From: Mermis nigrescens
Lineage: Eukaryota; Nematoda; Enoplea; Mermithida; Mermithidae
DNA length: 64,000 nt
Reading direction: 5' to 3'
NCBI GenBank assembly: GCA_036768485.1
Contig: JAVLUZ010000146.1
Coordinates: 124,001 to 188,000, forward strand
The position numbers and the translations under genes are program-made. The notes below the pieces were generated by a model. It saw only the letters and a program-made list of their open reading frames with translations. It had not been told where the DNA came from and did no database searches. The stretch's first letter is position 1, and each line of letters opens with the position of its first letter. Shown here in pieces: positions 50,082 to 60,420 of this stretch.

Positions 50082-50239
50082 TTTATTTAACGTACGATTT
50101 GTCGTGCGACACAGTTGAATAAATAAATACATAAATGTTAGTAACCATTTACGCAATTTTCACGCGTTTCAGCGGTTTTTTTAGCTTGTGCGAACATCAA
50201 AGGCAAGCATGTTTTTGATTGGAATTGTGCAATTTCTAT

Positions 50240-50767
50240 TCGCCGATTCGATCAGTTGATCATGAGCAAAAAGAGGAAGCGCAAGAGCTTCCTTGCGCCG
50301 TCTTCTTGAATAAAACTGAAATTCGAAACTTTCCGCTTATTGTCAACGATGCCGAAGTTTTCGTATCACTGTCGGCATTAGCTATGTATCTTCCAGTGTT
50401 CGAGACGATATATTACAAGGTAAAATCGCTGGATCACGAGGGAAGCCAATGGGAGCTGTCAGATAAAAACCTGCGTTTATTTCTGCTATTCCTACAGTGC
50501 ATTTTCGCGTGTCCTGATGAATTGAAAATTAATAACGACAATTTTCAATTTATGCTGGAGTTGAGCGAGGAGTATGGCGTGAAGCGTGTGAAAAGGTCGT
50601 GTAAAGCATTCATTTTTGCAGAAGTCAGCAGCCCGTATGAAGTTACAGACAAGTTCCGTGAGCTTTTTATGGTGAGTCCATGGCATACATTAACAGCAGC
50701 CGAATTCTGGGGTCTGATTGGTATGAAACCGGTAAATCCAAAAAAATTCCGGGAATACAATTGTTAG
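50240..50767 (+). CDS. BTB/POZ domain exon
   Basis: An open frame of about 176 codons, GC-richer than its neighbours, with no ATG at its start, so it looks like a 3' exon; a possible acceptor is GATTCGATCAG at 50240-50250. The BTB fold is recognisable: FPLIVNDAEVFVS, the helix LSALAMYLPVFETIYY, WELSDKNLRLFLLFLQCIF and the C-terminal helices NNDNFQFMLELSEEYGVKRV and KRSCKAFI. BTB domains form dimers or recruit Cullin-3. The divergent 'VSLSALAMYLPVF' form resembles the BTB domains abundant in nematodes. It ends at TAG 50765-50767. Linkage to the upstream exonuclease exon is suggested by position and strand only. A frame offset over 50186-50308 also reads as protein-like sequence, so the first part of this exon is uncertain. 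Confidence 0.65.
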   Translation, partial: SPIRSVDHEQKEEAQELPCAVFLNKTEIRNFPLIVNDAEVFVSLSALAMYLPVFETIYYKVKSLDHEGSQWELSDKNLRLFLLFLQCIFACPDELKINNDNFQFMLELSEEYGVKRVKRSCKAFIFAEVSSPYEVTDKFRELFMVSPWHTLTAAEFWGLIGMKPVNPKKFREYNC

Positions 50768-50805
50768 AGATCTACCGATTTTTGGTGGTCTACCTGATTC
50801 TAGGT

Positions 50806-50834
50806 ATCTAAAACCCTCTCCCCACGCCCATGTG
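50806..50834 (+). mobile_element. Family A MITE 3'-end fragment
   Basis: AAACCCTCTCCCCACGCCCA then TGTGTGG matches the last 28 bp of family A. The rest of the element is absent. Confidence 0.5.
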
Positions 50835-51633
50835 TGGTCCACAGACGAATTACGTATATTTGCGATTTTGATTTGTTTTTCTGAGCTTTTCTACAGAATA
50901 GTAACGTACGTAGTTAAAATAATCAATAATTGACATGACAATATTTTTATCCTTAGGCTTAGGCATAGTTTATTCATAGCATTAGCAATTTCTGCATTGG
51001 CAGCTGTAAATAATCGCGTTATAAAAATGGGCTTTTGCAATTATTTCTATCATTATCATTGTTGATGACGTCATAGCAGTTACTAATCTGTATAAGTATC
51101 CTTTTCTGAATATCTGCCACTTTATTTTATGGATTTTTTGATTTATTATTTGTATTGAGATATATTTTTACTACATTATAGGGTAAATTTCCAACGAGCT
51201 AGCGCATGCTACCTAGGTCGCTTGCTCTTGAAATATATTGTTCAAATTTATCCTTACTATCTTTCTTACTAATAGCATGCTGCACTTGTATTTTTTCTTT
51301 TGTTTTGTTCATTTTTATTGAGTATTTTCTTTTCTTATTTATTAATTTTTTCTCTTCTTTACCGTATTGATGACTTCTTACTATACACTTAAAATTAAAG
51401 GAATTAATAGAATGGATCTTAAAATTTTATTCAAGGTTCCAGATCCTTATTTTAAGTCAGTGGCCTATCTAAGATTTTCTTATGAAAAGACGGTACCACA
51501 ACTTTTCCAAAAACAGTCGAACACATGTCCAGAGATTGACCCTTCACGCGTGAAATAGCGTTTTTTCGGCGTTTTGCGTAGCATAATTTTTTTTGAAGAA
51601 GAAGAAATAGTTTATTGCGATAGAGACCTTTTC
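50835..51633. other. AT-rich spacer with one short frame
   Basis: A 63-codon frame at 51367-51558 (MMTSYYTLKIKGINRM, then DPYFKSVAYLRFSYEK) is preceded by a T-rich run. It has protein-like composition but no family I can name. The T-rich run and TACCGTATTGATGACTT resemble 25250-25340. Confidence 0.35.
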
Positions 51634-52800
51634 CTAAACAAAGAAAAAATTAAAGTAAGTAAATCAAAGAAAAGACCAACCTGTGCCTAAAACTGCAAGA
51701 TCTGCTAAAAATCAGACTTTTTCTAAGCAACGCAAAAATCGTAGTATATTCTGCGGCCTCTGAAAAAATAGGTGAACCTTCTCATATTGTCCACCATACA
51801 GTGGGCGGTTCCAAAATTCTGAGGGTGTTTTCAAATAGGAATATTGGCCTTAAAAACAGTGCTCTGGCGAAGAAAACACCATTTTTGAACGTTTCTTGTC
51901 GTGCTCTATCTATTAATACCTACTAAAAAACCCAAAAAGAGCAGAAAGGTTTAAAAAATTGAATTCTCGAGGTATTGTTGGGTATTTGCGTTTTCTTGTT
52001 GGGTATTTTGCCTTGGGGTGCTTACTCCCCAAACCCCCTACGTCTAGGTATGGTGTCCAATGCTTAATATAAAGCTTATAAAATAAATCTCAAATCTGCG
52101 TTTTTGCTAATCACTTGCAACGTTAATTTATTCGGTATTGTGGCTAGATTAATATTACAAAAAGTTATATCCTATGATTATTTGCGATACCGCAACGAAA
52201 GACTGTGATTTCTATATAATGCATGCGTCCGTTCAGTACTCTTCTGGCGTTTAATCCCACCAGACCACCCGAATTTTATTCGTGCCCATGTAAGCTGATA
52301 ACCATTAGACATGGTAGGTTAGGGGTATGCACCAGTGTTCAATCAGAAACGTCGAAAATCGCCGTTTTTCCAACATACCATGATTACTATTTTTTGACCC
52401 AGAAAAATATTGCAACATGGCGCTGCTCAGTTATGGCGATATCTGCTTTTGCAGAGTGAGTGGTTCAGTTATCTAGCCCAATATTTTATCTTTGTTCGAC
52501 AGGATGCTGCTTTCTTCTGCAGGCCGCAGAATATACTTCGATTTTAACGCTGCTTAGGAAAAGTCTGATTTTTAGCAGATCTTGCAGTTTTAGGCACAGG
52601 TAGGTTTTTTCTTTGGTTTACTTACTTTCATTTTTTCTTTGTTTAGGAAATTTCTGAGTTTTAGCAAATTTTATGACATTTGTAGATAAGAGCTTTTTCT
52701 AGTCCCCTCCTTTTACGTCCTTGATAATTCTTTGTTCAAAGTATATTCTACCTTTTTTTGTTCCATCGGTCCATTTTTTCTTGCTAGTCTGTACATACTT
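51634..52800 (+). mobile_element. Third inverted-repeat module related to the family B 3' end
   Basis: Arms at about 51634-51770 and 52520-52660 share CCTGTGCCTAAAACTGCAAG and ATCTGCTAAAAATCAGACTT. The right side goes on to TTTTTTCTTGCTAGT at about 52790, the same terminus as the family-B modules. The core is different from those of copies 1 and 2 and contains a family-A MITE. Confidence 0.65.
51795..52052 (+). mobile_element. hAT-type MITE, family A, copy 6
   Basis: A 258-bp copy from CATACAGTGGGCGG to GTCTAGGTATG. The flanks TTGTCCAC and GTGTCCAA match at 6 of 8 positions, a decayed target duplication. It lies in the core of the inverted-repeat module. Confidence 0.78.
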
Positions 52801-52817
52801 GGAATACCGATCCTGTA

Positions 52818-53372
52818 TTGAATTTTTTGCGCAATTTAAATTTTCCTGCGGGTCACGATTTATCATTTGAAGATCGGCGAATGCTAACTCTTAAAACGAT
52901 TACTTTAGCCGCACTTTCTAACCTGCAAAAGGCTTCGGAAATTCAAAAATTAGATCTGAGGTCGATGAAAAAATTTAATTCCAACGTAGAATTTACTATT
53001 TCTGAACCAACAAAAACTAGTCGCTTTATTAGACCCGTCACGGTCAAAATTTTCGGGTTTTCTGACATTATGTCCGATTTATTCCTTATCTAATTACGTT
53101 GACCACACCAAACAATGTCGTGGCTCTAACTCTAAAATTTTCATGAGTCCGAAAAAGCCATTAATCCAGTTTCTACGACTACCTTCTCTAAGTGGATCCT
53201 TAAAACGTTACAATTAGCGGGAATTGATACTTCTTTGTATAAAGCTCATTCAACACGAGCAGCTTCTACCTCTAAGGCTTTTGCATCAGGTTTACCTATC
53301 GCAGCAATTTTGAAACATGCGAATTGGACGCATAATTCGAGTACTTTTCGAAATTTTATTAAAAAGAGGTAG
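52818..53372 (+). pseudogene. DIRS-like tyrosine recombinase
   Basis: The recombinase of a DIRS-type retrotransposon, which inserts the circular DNA copy without making target duplications. Visible are LTLKTITLAALSNLQKASEI with KLDLRSM (the first catalytic-Arg region; the expected Arg in the 'ASR' position is not obvious) and KAHSTRAASTSKAF with the His-x-x-Arg box at 53247-53258. IAAILKHANWTHNSSTFRNF follows. The residue after FRNF, normally the nucleophilic Tyr, is Ile. A stop at 53091-53093 and a frame change before 53200 confirm that it is dead. Confidence 0.82.
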
Positions 53373-53429
53373 AATCTAATTATACAGAAGTAGTCTTTGA
53401 CCATTTGAGTGAGCTTTAAAATAGCACTC

Positions 53430-53528
53430 AGTTAAGTCTTAGTATAGCAGCGCACAATAAATGATTTTGCAAGGCCTCTTGAGGCCGATGTGAAATCATT
53501 ATTGTACCTGCTATATTAAGACTTAACT
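53430..53528. repeat. 99-bp hairpin just after the DIRS recombinase
   Basis: AGTTAAGTCTTAGTATAGCA pairs with TGCTATATTAAGACTTAACT, with further pairing (ACAATAAATGATTT against AAATCATTATTGT). At the apex is GGCCTCTTGAGGCC. It may be part of the DIRS terminus or a separate snapback MITE. Confidence 0.75.
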
Positions 53529-53552
53529 CGCTTAAATTACGAGTTTTTTCAG

Positions 53553-53641
53553 ACGCTGGAACTTCTCGCGCGCTCGAGGTGCCAACCATCGCGGAAGATT
53601 TGGACGACGATTTGAGGGAAGAGGACCACGCTGAAAAGTAG
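53553..53641 (+). CDS. Possible terminal exon with acidic tail
   Basis: A GAGTTTTTTCAG acceptor precedes a GC-rich open stretch encoding AGTSRALEVPTIAEDLDDDL and ending EDHAEK-stop at 53639-53641. AATAAA follows at 53800-53805. The composition stands out from the AT-rich surroundings. It could be the last exon of a host gene, possibly the one at 49.4-50.8 kb, or part of the transposon. No domain is recognisable. Confidence 0.3.
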
Positions 53642-54270
53642 ATATCATAAGATGAAACTTTGACTACCTTTCAGACGACAAATCGTTTTAACCAATTTAA
53701 AAACGCAAATCAATATTTATTCAAAGATTTTCTGCCATAACGATCTCATTTTTGAGTTCATGCGCCTTCGTGTTATACAAAAGAAAAATTAAATATATCA
53801 ATAAATGTTTTTAAATTTACTAAGCTTTAGATCTTGTGTGTTCTTATGTACTAATTTATTAGACTATTTTCTGTTATCTTAATTCACACAATTTTTTCTA
53901 CTCTCAAGGCATCGTCATAGCTGCAAATTCGTGGACCTCAGCCTTGTACATTTTCCTTTGACCAGCGCCGTGTACAGCAATTGTTGCTTATTTTCTTTCG
54001 CGTAAAACAAACTTGTGCACTTTTTTGTTGTCTCATTTGCGTTTGTAGTGAGTCAAATAATTTTGCAACTAGCTAGAAAACGTGATATTAGTGTTTCCGG
54101 CGTTTTTCCGCTTTAACAACTAACCGATGTTTTTCCGATATGTTCTTTATAATGCTGTTTTGTTTAGCCAGTCATAAAACGGAGTCTTTTTCCTTATTTC
54201 GGACAGCTGACAGCAAACATAGAATTTTCTTCACGTGTATGGCTTCTTGCGTCCATAATTTGTTTCGATT
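53642..54270. other. AT-rich spacer
   Basis: It contains the AATAAA at 53800-53805. No gene or repeat is otherwise recognised. Confidence 0.4.
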
Positions 54271-54271
54271 G

Positions 54272-55707
54272 TGACCCCATTGACCCACCGTCCCGCTAGA
54301 CCCACGGTCCCACTAGACCTACTTTTTCGTCCCACTAGACCCACTGGAAGTCTCGCTAGACCCACCACGTGCATAATGAGATGTCCCGCTAGATCCATCG
54401 TTTTGCGACCATCCCGCTAGACCCACTGTCTCGGGAGACCCATCAGAACAGAGGATTATGAACGCTTATAAGCAAAAACAGAAACGCATGCAAAGATAAT
54501 CCGTTCAAGTATATAGGTTTAGTCAAATATATAAATAATTAATAAAAAATAATTACATTCAATTAACCAACTAATAAACACGGACATTACCCCTCCTCAG
54601 TCCTAATCTTAAAAAGAGAATCGGATTTATTGACAATGACCTAATTAACATTTTCGATTTTTCAGTGAGAATTTGCATCATCCGTTCGGTCCGATAATTG
54701 TTGAGCCGTCTTTGTGAAATGCCTACATCTTTTCATCATATTCATACGTGCATATCTGTACTGTTATCGGGATGCAGTGTCAATGCTTCAATCTGTAGCC
54801 TACTTAGTATGCGGAAATTTCCTGATCAGAGGATACGAAGAGTACAATACAATTACGATACAGAGCAAAAAAATGCACTCTGAAATGTATTTGACAAGAG
54901 TGTATTCCTTGACATAAAAAATAAAAATTAATTCTTGAAAAATAATCAGCTATGGCTGCTTACTAACCATTGCCACCACACGTGAGCGTGGGGTGGGGGT
55001 TAGGAGGTATGCAACCCCCATATTAGTCGGAATATCCCCCCAGAAGTCAACATACCCCTTAGAATTCAATTTTTGAATTTTTTGCTTTCTAGCGATTTTT
55101 TGAGACCATTTGATAGTGCTCGATGAAAAACGTCGATTAATGGTGTTTTTTCCGCTGTACGACCACTTTTATGACCATTTTTTGACCTTTAAAAAATTTT
55201 TCACCCCACCCCCTACCCTCTCAGAATTTCGGTGCTGCCCACCTATGATTGCCACACACATGCCCGAACGCACGCACATATCTTCTTTGCATGCATGTTA
55301 TAATTTGTAATGTTCACAATTTCATGCAATAATATACAAAATGTATTTATTTATTTATTAAATTTAATTGATTAGGTGGTTAATTAAATGTAATTGTTTT
55401 TTAGTTAATTATTTTTATATTTGACTAAACATACATACTTGAATGGATACACTTTGCAAGCGTTTCCGTTATTTGACCAAACATATATACTTGAATGGAT
55501 ATACTTTGCAAAGCGTTTCTGTTTTTGCTTATAAGCGTACATAATTTTCTTATCTGGTGGGCCTTCCGAGACAGTGGATCTAGCGAGACACCTCATTATG
55601 CACGTGATGGGTCTAGCGAGACTTCCGGTGGTTCTAGCAGGACGAAAATTGTGAGTCTTGTTGGACGGTGGGTCAAGTCGGAGGGTGGGTCTAGCGAGAC
55701 GGGACCT
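54272..55707. mobile_element. Foldback element 3
   Basis: Inverted arms at about 54272-54575 and 55365-55707 around a loop of about 790 bp. The outer parts are short tandem units: CCCGCTAGACCCAC on the left and GTGGGTCTAGCGAGAC on the right. The inner parts match over ATAAGCAAAAACAGAAACGC, CAAGTATAT and AATTACATT. The right arm has a duplicated inner block (ACATACTTGAATGGATA twice). A family-A MITE is inserted in the loop. No transposase is visible. Confidence 0.78.
54977..55247 (-). mobile_element. hAT-type MITE, family A, copy 7
   Basis: A 271-bp reverse-oriented copy from CACACGTGAGCGTGGGG to GCCCACCTATG. Perfect 8-bp duplication ATTGCCAC at 54969-54976 and 55248-55255. It lies in the loop of foldback 3. 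Confidence 0.88.
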
Positions 55708-55879
55708 TCGTTTCACCGTTTTTGATTTTGTGCAGTTTTTTGGCGGGCAACACATTTGCTCCCGTTGTACCGTATTTTCGCCCAAGTTTTCTTATTGCTT
55801 TCTTGAGTCTAAACTTCAATGCTTTGCGATTGTAAATTGTTCACTGAACAAAATAAATAAAGGAATGAAAGAGCGTTCC

Positions 55880-56110
55880 TTAATACACCTTGCTCTCGTG
55901 AACACTATCGTGCAAGCGAACAAGGTTCGCAGCTTTTAGGACACTGCATGTGGTAATGATGCGTTGACACCTTTCATCAGCGATATAGAATTTCATTGCT
56001 TTCGAATCCAAAATGAGACCGAGATAAACGATTCGCTGTTTTAGTTCGAGTTCTGATTTTTCATTATTGATGAAAAAACCCAAACTAGAAAGAACTTAAA
56101 TCGCTTGGCG
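55880..56110 (-). pseudogene. DIRS-like reverse transcriptase fragment
   Basis: Minus-strand coding for the end of a DIRS reverse transcriptase: VLSSLGFFINNEKSELELKQ, then RIVYLGLILDSKAMKF and the start of the next conserved helix ending HESKVY. These match the LGF-IN-EKS and FLGF-IDS blocks of DIRS/Ngaro polymerases. The catalytic box is not in the fragment. It has the opposite orientation to the recombinase 2.5 kb to the left, so it is a separate or rearranged piece. Confidence 0.78.
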
Positions 56111-56169
56111 TGGCTAACAGCTCGTTAAAAGCTATGTCTACTTCAGTGTTCACGAGAGCAAGGTGTATT
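55882..56169. repeat. Perfect 24-bp inverted repeat around the DIRS fragment
   Basis: 55882-55905 and 56146-56169 are exact reverse complements (tips AATACACCTTGC and GCAAGGTGTATT). The left copy is the end of the RT coding sequence (VHESKVY); the right is its mirror image. It looks like a snap-back duplication of coding sequence. Confidence 0.85.
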
Positions 56170-58230
56170 CACGGAAAATTCTTATATGGTTATCATAAGC
56201 TAGTGGACAGTGTTTGCAAACCTTTAGATATGATTAAAAATTTATTGTAAGTTTGCTTGTAAGAATTACATTTTCCTATCATTTGGCAAGTAAGCACGTG
56301 ACAAGCAGAAGGTACAGAACTTGCAAGAAAACTAACAAGCACTTCTATAAAATTTTTTCGTAAGCATTACAAGCAGACATAAGTTGGGTTTGCATAGAAT
56401 ATGAATCTAAATGTCGGTCCCGGCGTTAATGCACCGGTTTTCTAGAACTAAAAAAACAGTCATTTTGACAAACATTTTTTGGACTGATTTCGGATAATTC
56501 TCGTCCGCAAAACTTTTAACCCTTATTCGACGTATGAAAAGTTGGGAACTCATCAAATGGAACTTTGGCTTTACCACTGCATGATTGTTTTCACGTATGG
56601 GCGTAAAGTGAGAGGGGGCAGCACCTACTATAAATTAAAAAAACCTGCAGATTTCTGTAGACCCTATAATTCTAATATTTTTTGGCGTCTCAGACCCTCA
56701 AAAAATTTCTGCAGCCCATGTACATATGGCCGCGTCTATGTACCTGGGATTTAAGTTGAGCTTTACGCGTGAGCTTCGGGAAGCATTCTTCACTTTAGCT
56801 ACCCGACATTGCCTAATTTTCGTCAATATTTTGTAAGAATTAAAGAAAACAAAAATTTAATTTTTTGAGATACGGCAAACAATGGAGTTTTGCTATACAT
56901 TTAAGACGCCAAAGGGGCATGGGTCAGTCTGGACCTAAACAAAAAAATCGAAAATTTTTTTCGGGAAAATTGAGGCAAAAGAAAAATCTTAAATAGGTGA
57001 GGAACAGTGATTTTTCCGAAAGTGTTTCAAAGTGGTCAGAAACAGCAAATTAATAATCCATTTAGCATCATGTTTTTGCAGTCTCAGGAAATGTAATTTT
57101 TCATGCTCTTTCTAAATATGTATGCTACTTTTTATGAAAATTATTTTCGAAGGAAAAACAACTAAAAAACTATTACAATGCATAAGATTAGGCACCTGGT
57201 GGACATCCATGCAAAAGCAAGAAAAATTGGATTTCTGTTGTGTTAAACACAACCGGCGGATGCATTTTAAGCGCTGAAAAGGAATGAAGTACTAAATTTT
57301 CTATTAATACCTTAGTTTCGCATTTTGAGTTTTTGTGATATCACTGTAAATAGGCCTAAAAACGCCGATTTCTTACTGCTCTATAACTTGTCATCAAGCT
57401 AAACCATTAAAAACGATGTAACCGGATTGACAAAACGAGGCTAGACAAAGTCCCTAGACACAGGATTGAGGAAGATCAGAAAAAATGCAAATTAAGTGAT
57501 TTACCATGATTCCGTCCTAACACACGTTAAACGGAGAGTTAAGGTAAGTTTGACGCTCTTTAGGATTTAAAAAAAGGTTTCCGAAGTAATTCCAGCTTAA
57601 GAAAGGTTCAAGGCTGTCTCACCAGCTGCTGACTTTCACAGATCGGCTGTGTATGCATTTATGGTCAGGAAAGTAGAAGAATTGAAAATTTTCTAGCGAA
57701 AATGATGAGAAAATACAGGCAATTTTTCGCAAAAGTACTTAAAAATGATTAGAAATGAAACATTAATGAAGCTTTTTAAGCTTTTCTTAGTATTTATATC
57801 AGATTGAATGCCACCCAGATCGTCCCCAGAATTTGGTCGCTGTCCATGTATACACCCGTCCAGCTATACTCTGCATCTATCATCTTTAGATCAAAGATGC
57901 ACATTATGAAAGATTCGATGGGGTCAAGGTAAGCGAGAGCGTTTTGAGCTAAAATTACCATAAAAAAACTGGTATAAATGCTGGAATAGCACGAACACTA
58001 TGTAATATAACAGCTTCTGATTAATTTCAATTTTAACCTTCAGTGCATTTTTATCTCCCGAATTCAAACTTCATTGCTAAGTGCTTAAAATTGATTAAAA
58101 ATTTGTTATAGTAGAAGATTTGTCGGGTCAATCATGACAATTAGACATAATTTAATTTATTCATTCACAATAGAACCATCTAAACCGATTCCTTAACACC
58201 AGCAACTAAAGTCACCTAGGAAACAAATCA
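56170..58230. other. Unassigned stretch with MITE scraps
   Basis: No gene is recognised. CCCCAGAATTTGGTCGCTG at about 57826 recurs in foldback 1 (about 5370) and resembles the right end of the G-run MITEs. Near 56595-56730, GTATGGGCG and GCAGCCCATGTACATATG may be decayed element ends. Confidence 0.4.
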
Positions 58231-58234
58231 CCGA

Positions 58235-59655
58235 GATGAACAAATCAATAAAATAAAAGCAGCTGCGGAATACATAGTTGGCGGAAGATAACATAGCTAT
58301 ACGGGTTGTGAAAATTCAAACAAAACAACATATAGCCTTCTACGAAAAAGTTTGGGCATAGTCCGCTAGAATTTTTTGGCACACTGGGCTGAGAGATCAC
58401 GTTGACTATGGATTGAGACAGATAATTCATGATTAAATTAAATTACCGTAAAAAATGTCTAACTCATGCCCGAACTTATCCGAAAAAAGAGCCAAAATCG
58501 TGCATACGTAGTTTTCTGAATTCCTAATCCCATTCAAATCGTGGCAATTGGCAACACTGATTTTGACGGCATTCGTAGTAATGGTACTTATTCTTATTGT
58601 CTTGAGAGCAATCAGATATACTACGGCAACTTCCTTATCCACCACAACCGTTAAACTCTTTGCCCAGTTCGCTATTTATTGCGGGTGCTTTGCCGTCTAG
58701 GAAAAAATTATTTACATTATACACACGATTATTGATTTCGAAATTATTAATTAATTTGGCTCTGAGTTAAACGAGGGCGGTCATGCATTCAGGTATGGGG
58801 TTCTAGACCAGACATGCACGTAAAATAGGGGTTCTGGAATGCAAAAATGAAAATTTTAAGTGTATAGCAGAGGCCAAAGTTGGAGACAAGAATGGATTTA
58901 AATTCGGAAATTTTCTACAAAAGTGCTTGAAAATTTATCGTTTACCGCGAATGAACGTAGTTTTTTCCTTATTTCAGCATTTACACCACTGTCTGAAGCC
59001 ATTTTGGCGAAGAGATTTATTGGCTGACTTACCCAAATAAACAAATCAATAAAATAACGGCAGCTGCAGAATACATTAGCGGAAGATTAAGGTAGGTACT
59101 TATTTTTAGAACTAAAACTGTTCATTTCAGTCATCCAGACGTTTTCTTTCCATATTTTGAATACATTTCATGTTCCAGCTCATTCTATGGCCCCGATGGT
59201 TATTGTTTTCATGCAAATTACCATAAATTTCGATGAAAACTAAAAGGCGTCAAATTAGGTGCAAAAAATGAACGTGAATAGGTAAAAAATGAGCCATTTA
59301 CCCCCCTTCCCCCACAAGCAACGTCCGTTTACCCCCTCGCAGAGCTTTTGACTGTGTACATGTATCGCATAGATGTATTCATTATTGGCACCTAAAGCAT
59401 AGATGTGTACAACACTTGGAACCATACATGAGCAGCAAGAAAGTTCTGAGGGGGTCTGCTTGCGTGGAATCGCTGAAAATCGATAAACAAATGCTACCAA
59501 AAACAGAATACTCGGGATCTACAGTAATATGCGGAGGATTTTTGAACTTCGGGGGGCATAGCAGAGGTCAAAGTTGGAGACAAGAATGGATTTAAATTCG
59601 GAAATTTTCTACAAAAGTGCTTGAAAATTTATCGTTTACCGCGGATGAAAAATGA
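58235..59655 (+). repeat. Duplicated segments in direct orientation
   Basis: A near-identical stretch of about 90 bp (GCAGAGGYCAAAGTTGGAGA then CAAGAATGGATTTAAATTCG) occurs at 58864-58958 and 59555-59649. A second pair, CAAATCAATAAAATAA with GCAGCTGC and GAATACAT, lies at about 58242-58276 and 59043-59079. They may be fragments of one repeat family or of a local duplication. Confidence 0.65.
59423..59456 (+). mobile_element. Family A MITE 5'-end fragment
   Basis: CATACATGAGCAGCAAGAAA followed by GTTCTGAGGGGGT matches the first 34 bp of family A. The sequence then diverges. Confidence 0.55.
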
Positions 59656-59659
59656 AAAT

Positions 59660-60412
59660 TTAAAAAAATGAAAATTTTAAGCTAACGCGCTAAAGTGTGC
59701 TTGGTACCCAAACTAATTTTTAAGTGTTTCAGCCTTTTGCTGATAATGCTCGAACTATAACGATTTCAATAACGAGCGAAATAGAAAGTGTTAAATTATT
59801 GAAAAAAAAACTTTTTTGCTCTCAGAAATTCCAATTGAATGGTTGGCCTAGCGCGCGGGCTTCAATACTCTGAAAATATTGTCGCTTATCCACTCGCCCT
59901 CCTAGCACACATGGGTGTACGGGATCTAAAGCCCTAGAATTTTAGAGACCTTCTACCAGAATACTAAAAACTCCCAATATTATATTGAATTTTTCAGCAA
60001 TTTTTAGACTTAAAAAAATTTCCGCACATTCAAACCCCATAGGCGTCAAGTACTAATTTATTTTTAGTCATTTAATTAGCTCATCATTTAGTTCGTCTTT
60101 ACTTTACCCAATTTCTTCATACAATTAGTGTATTTGATCAATCAAATTTTCCATGTGCATGTCGATCTTTTAATATTATAAGATTATTATTATTGACATT
60201 ATCCAAAACAAATCAAGCGAAGCGTTTAATCAAATCGCACTCCTATTATTGTTATATATGTAGCGTATTAATATGTGAAAATATTAGCGTTGACAAATGA
60301 CTTTGAATCCCTTCCAGACTAGGGGCCTTCTCCTGCTTCAAGTGTAATCGCTATCTAGCATCAATCTTGCCGAGAACAATTATTATTATAACTCAACGCA
60401 ATGTTAAATCAA
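59660..60412. other. AT-rich spacer
   Basis: No gene or repeat border is recognised. Confidence 0.5.
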
Positions 60413-60420
60413 ATAACAAT

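Noticed and set aside
50186..50308. An alternative frame upstream of the BTB exon that could be the end of a MATH-like domain
   Set aside because: It is protein-like (HVFDWNCAISIRRFD), but too short and without a continuous link to the BTB frame, so I did not call a MATH domain.
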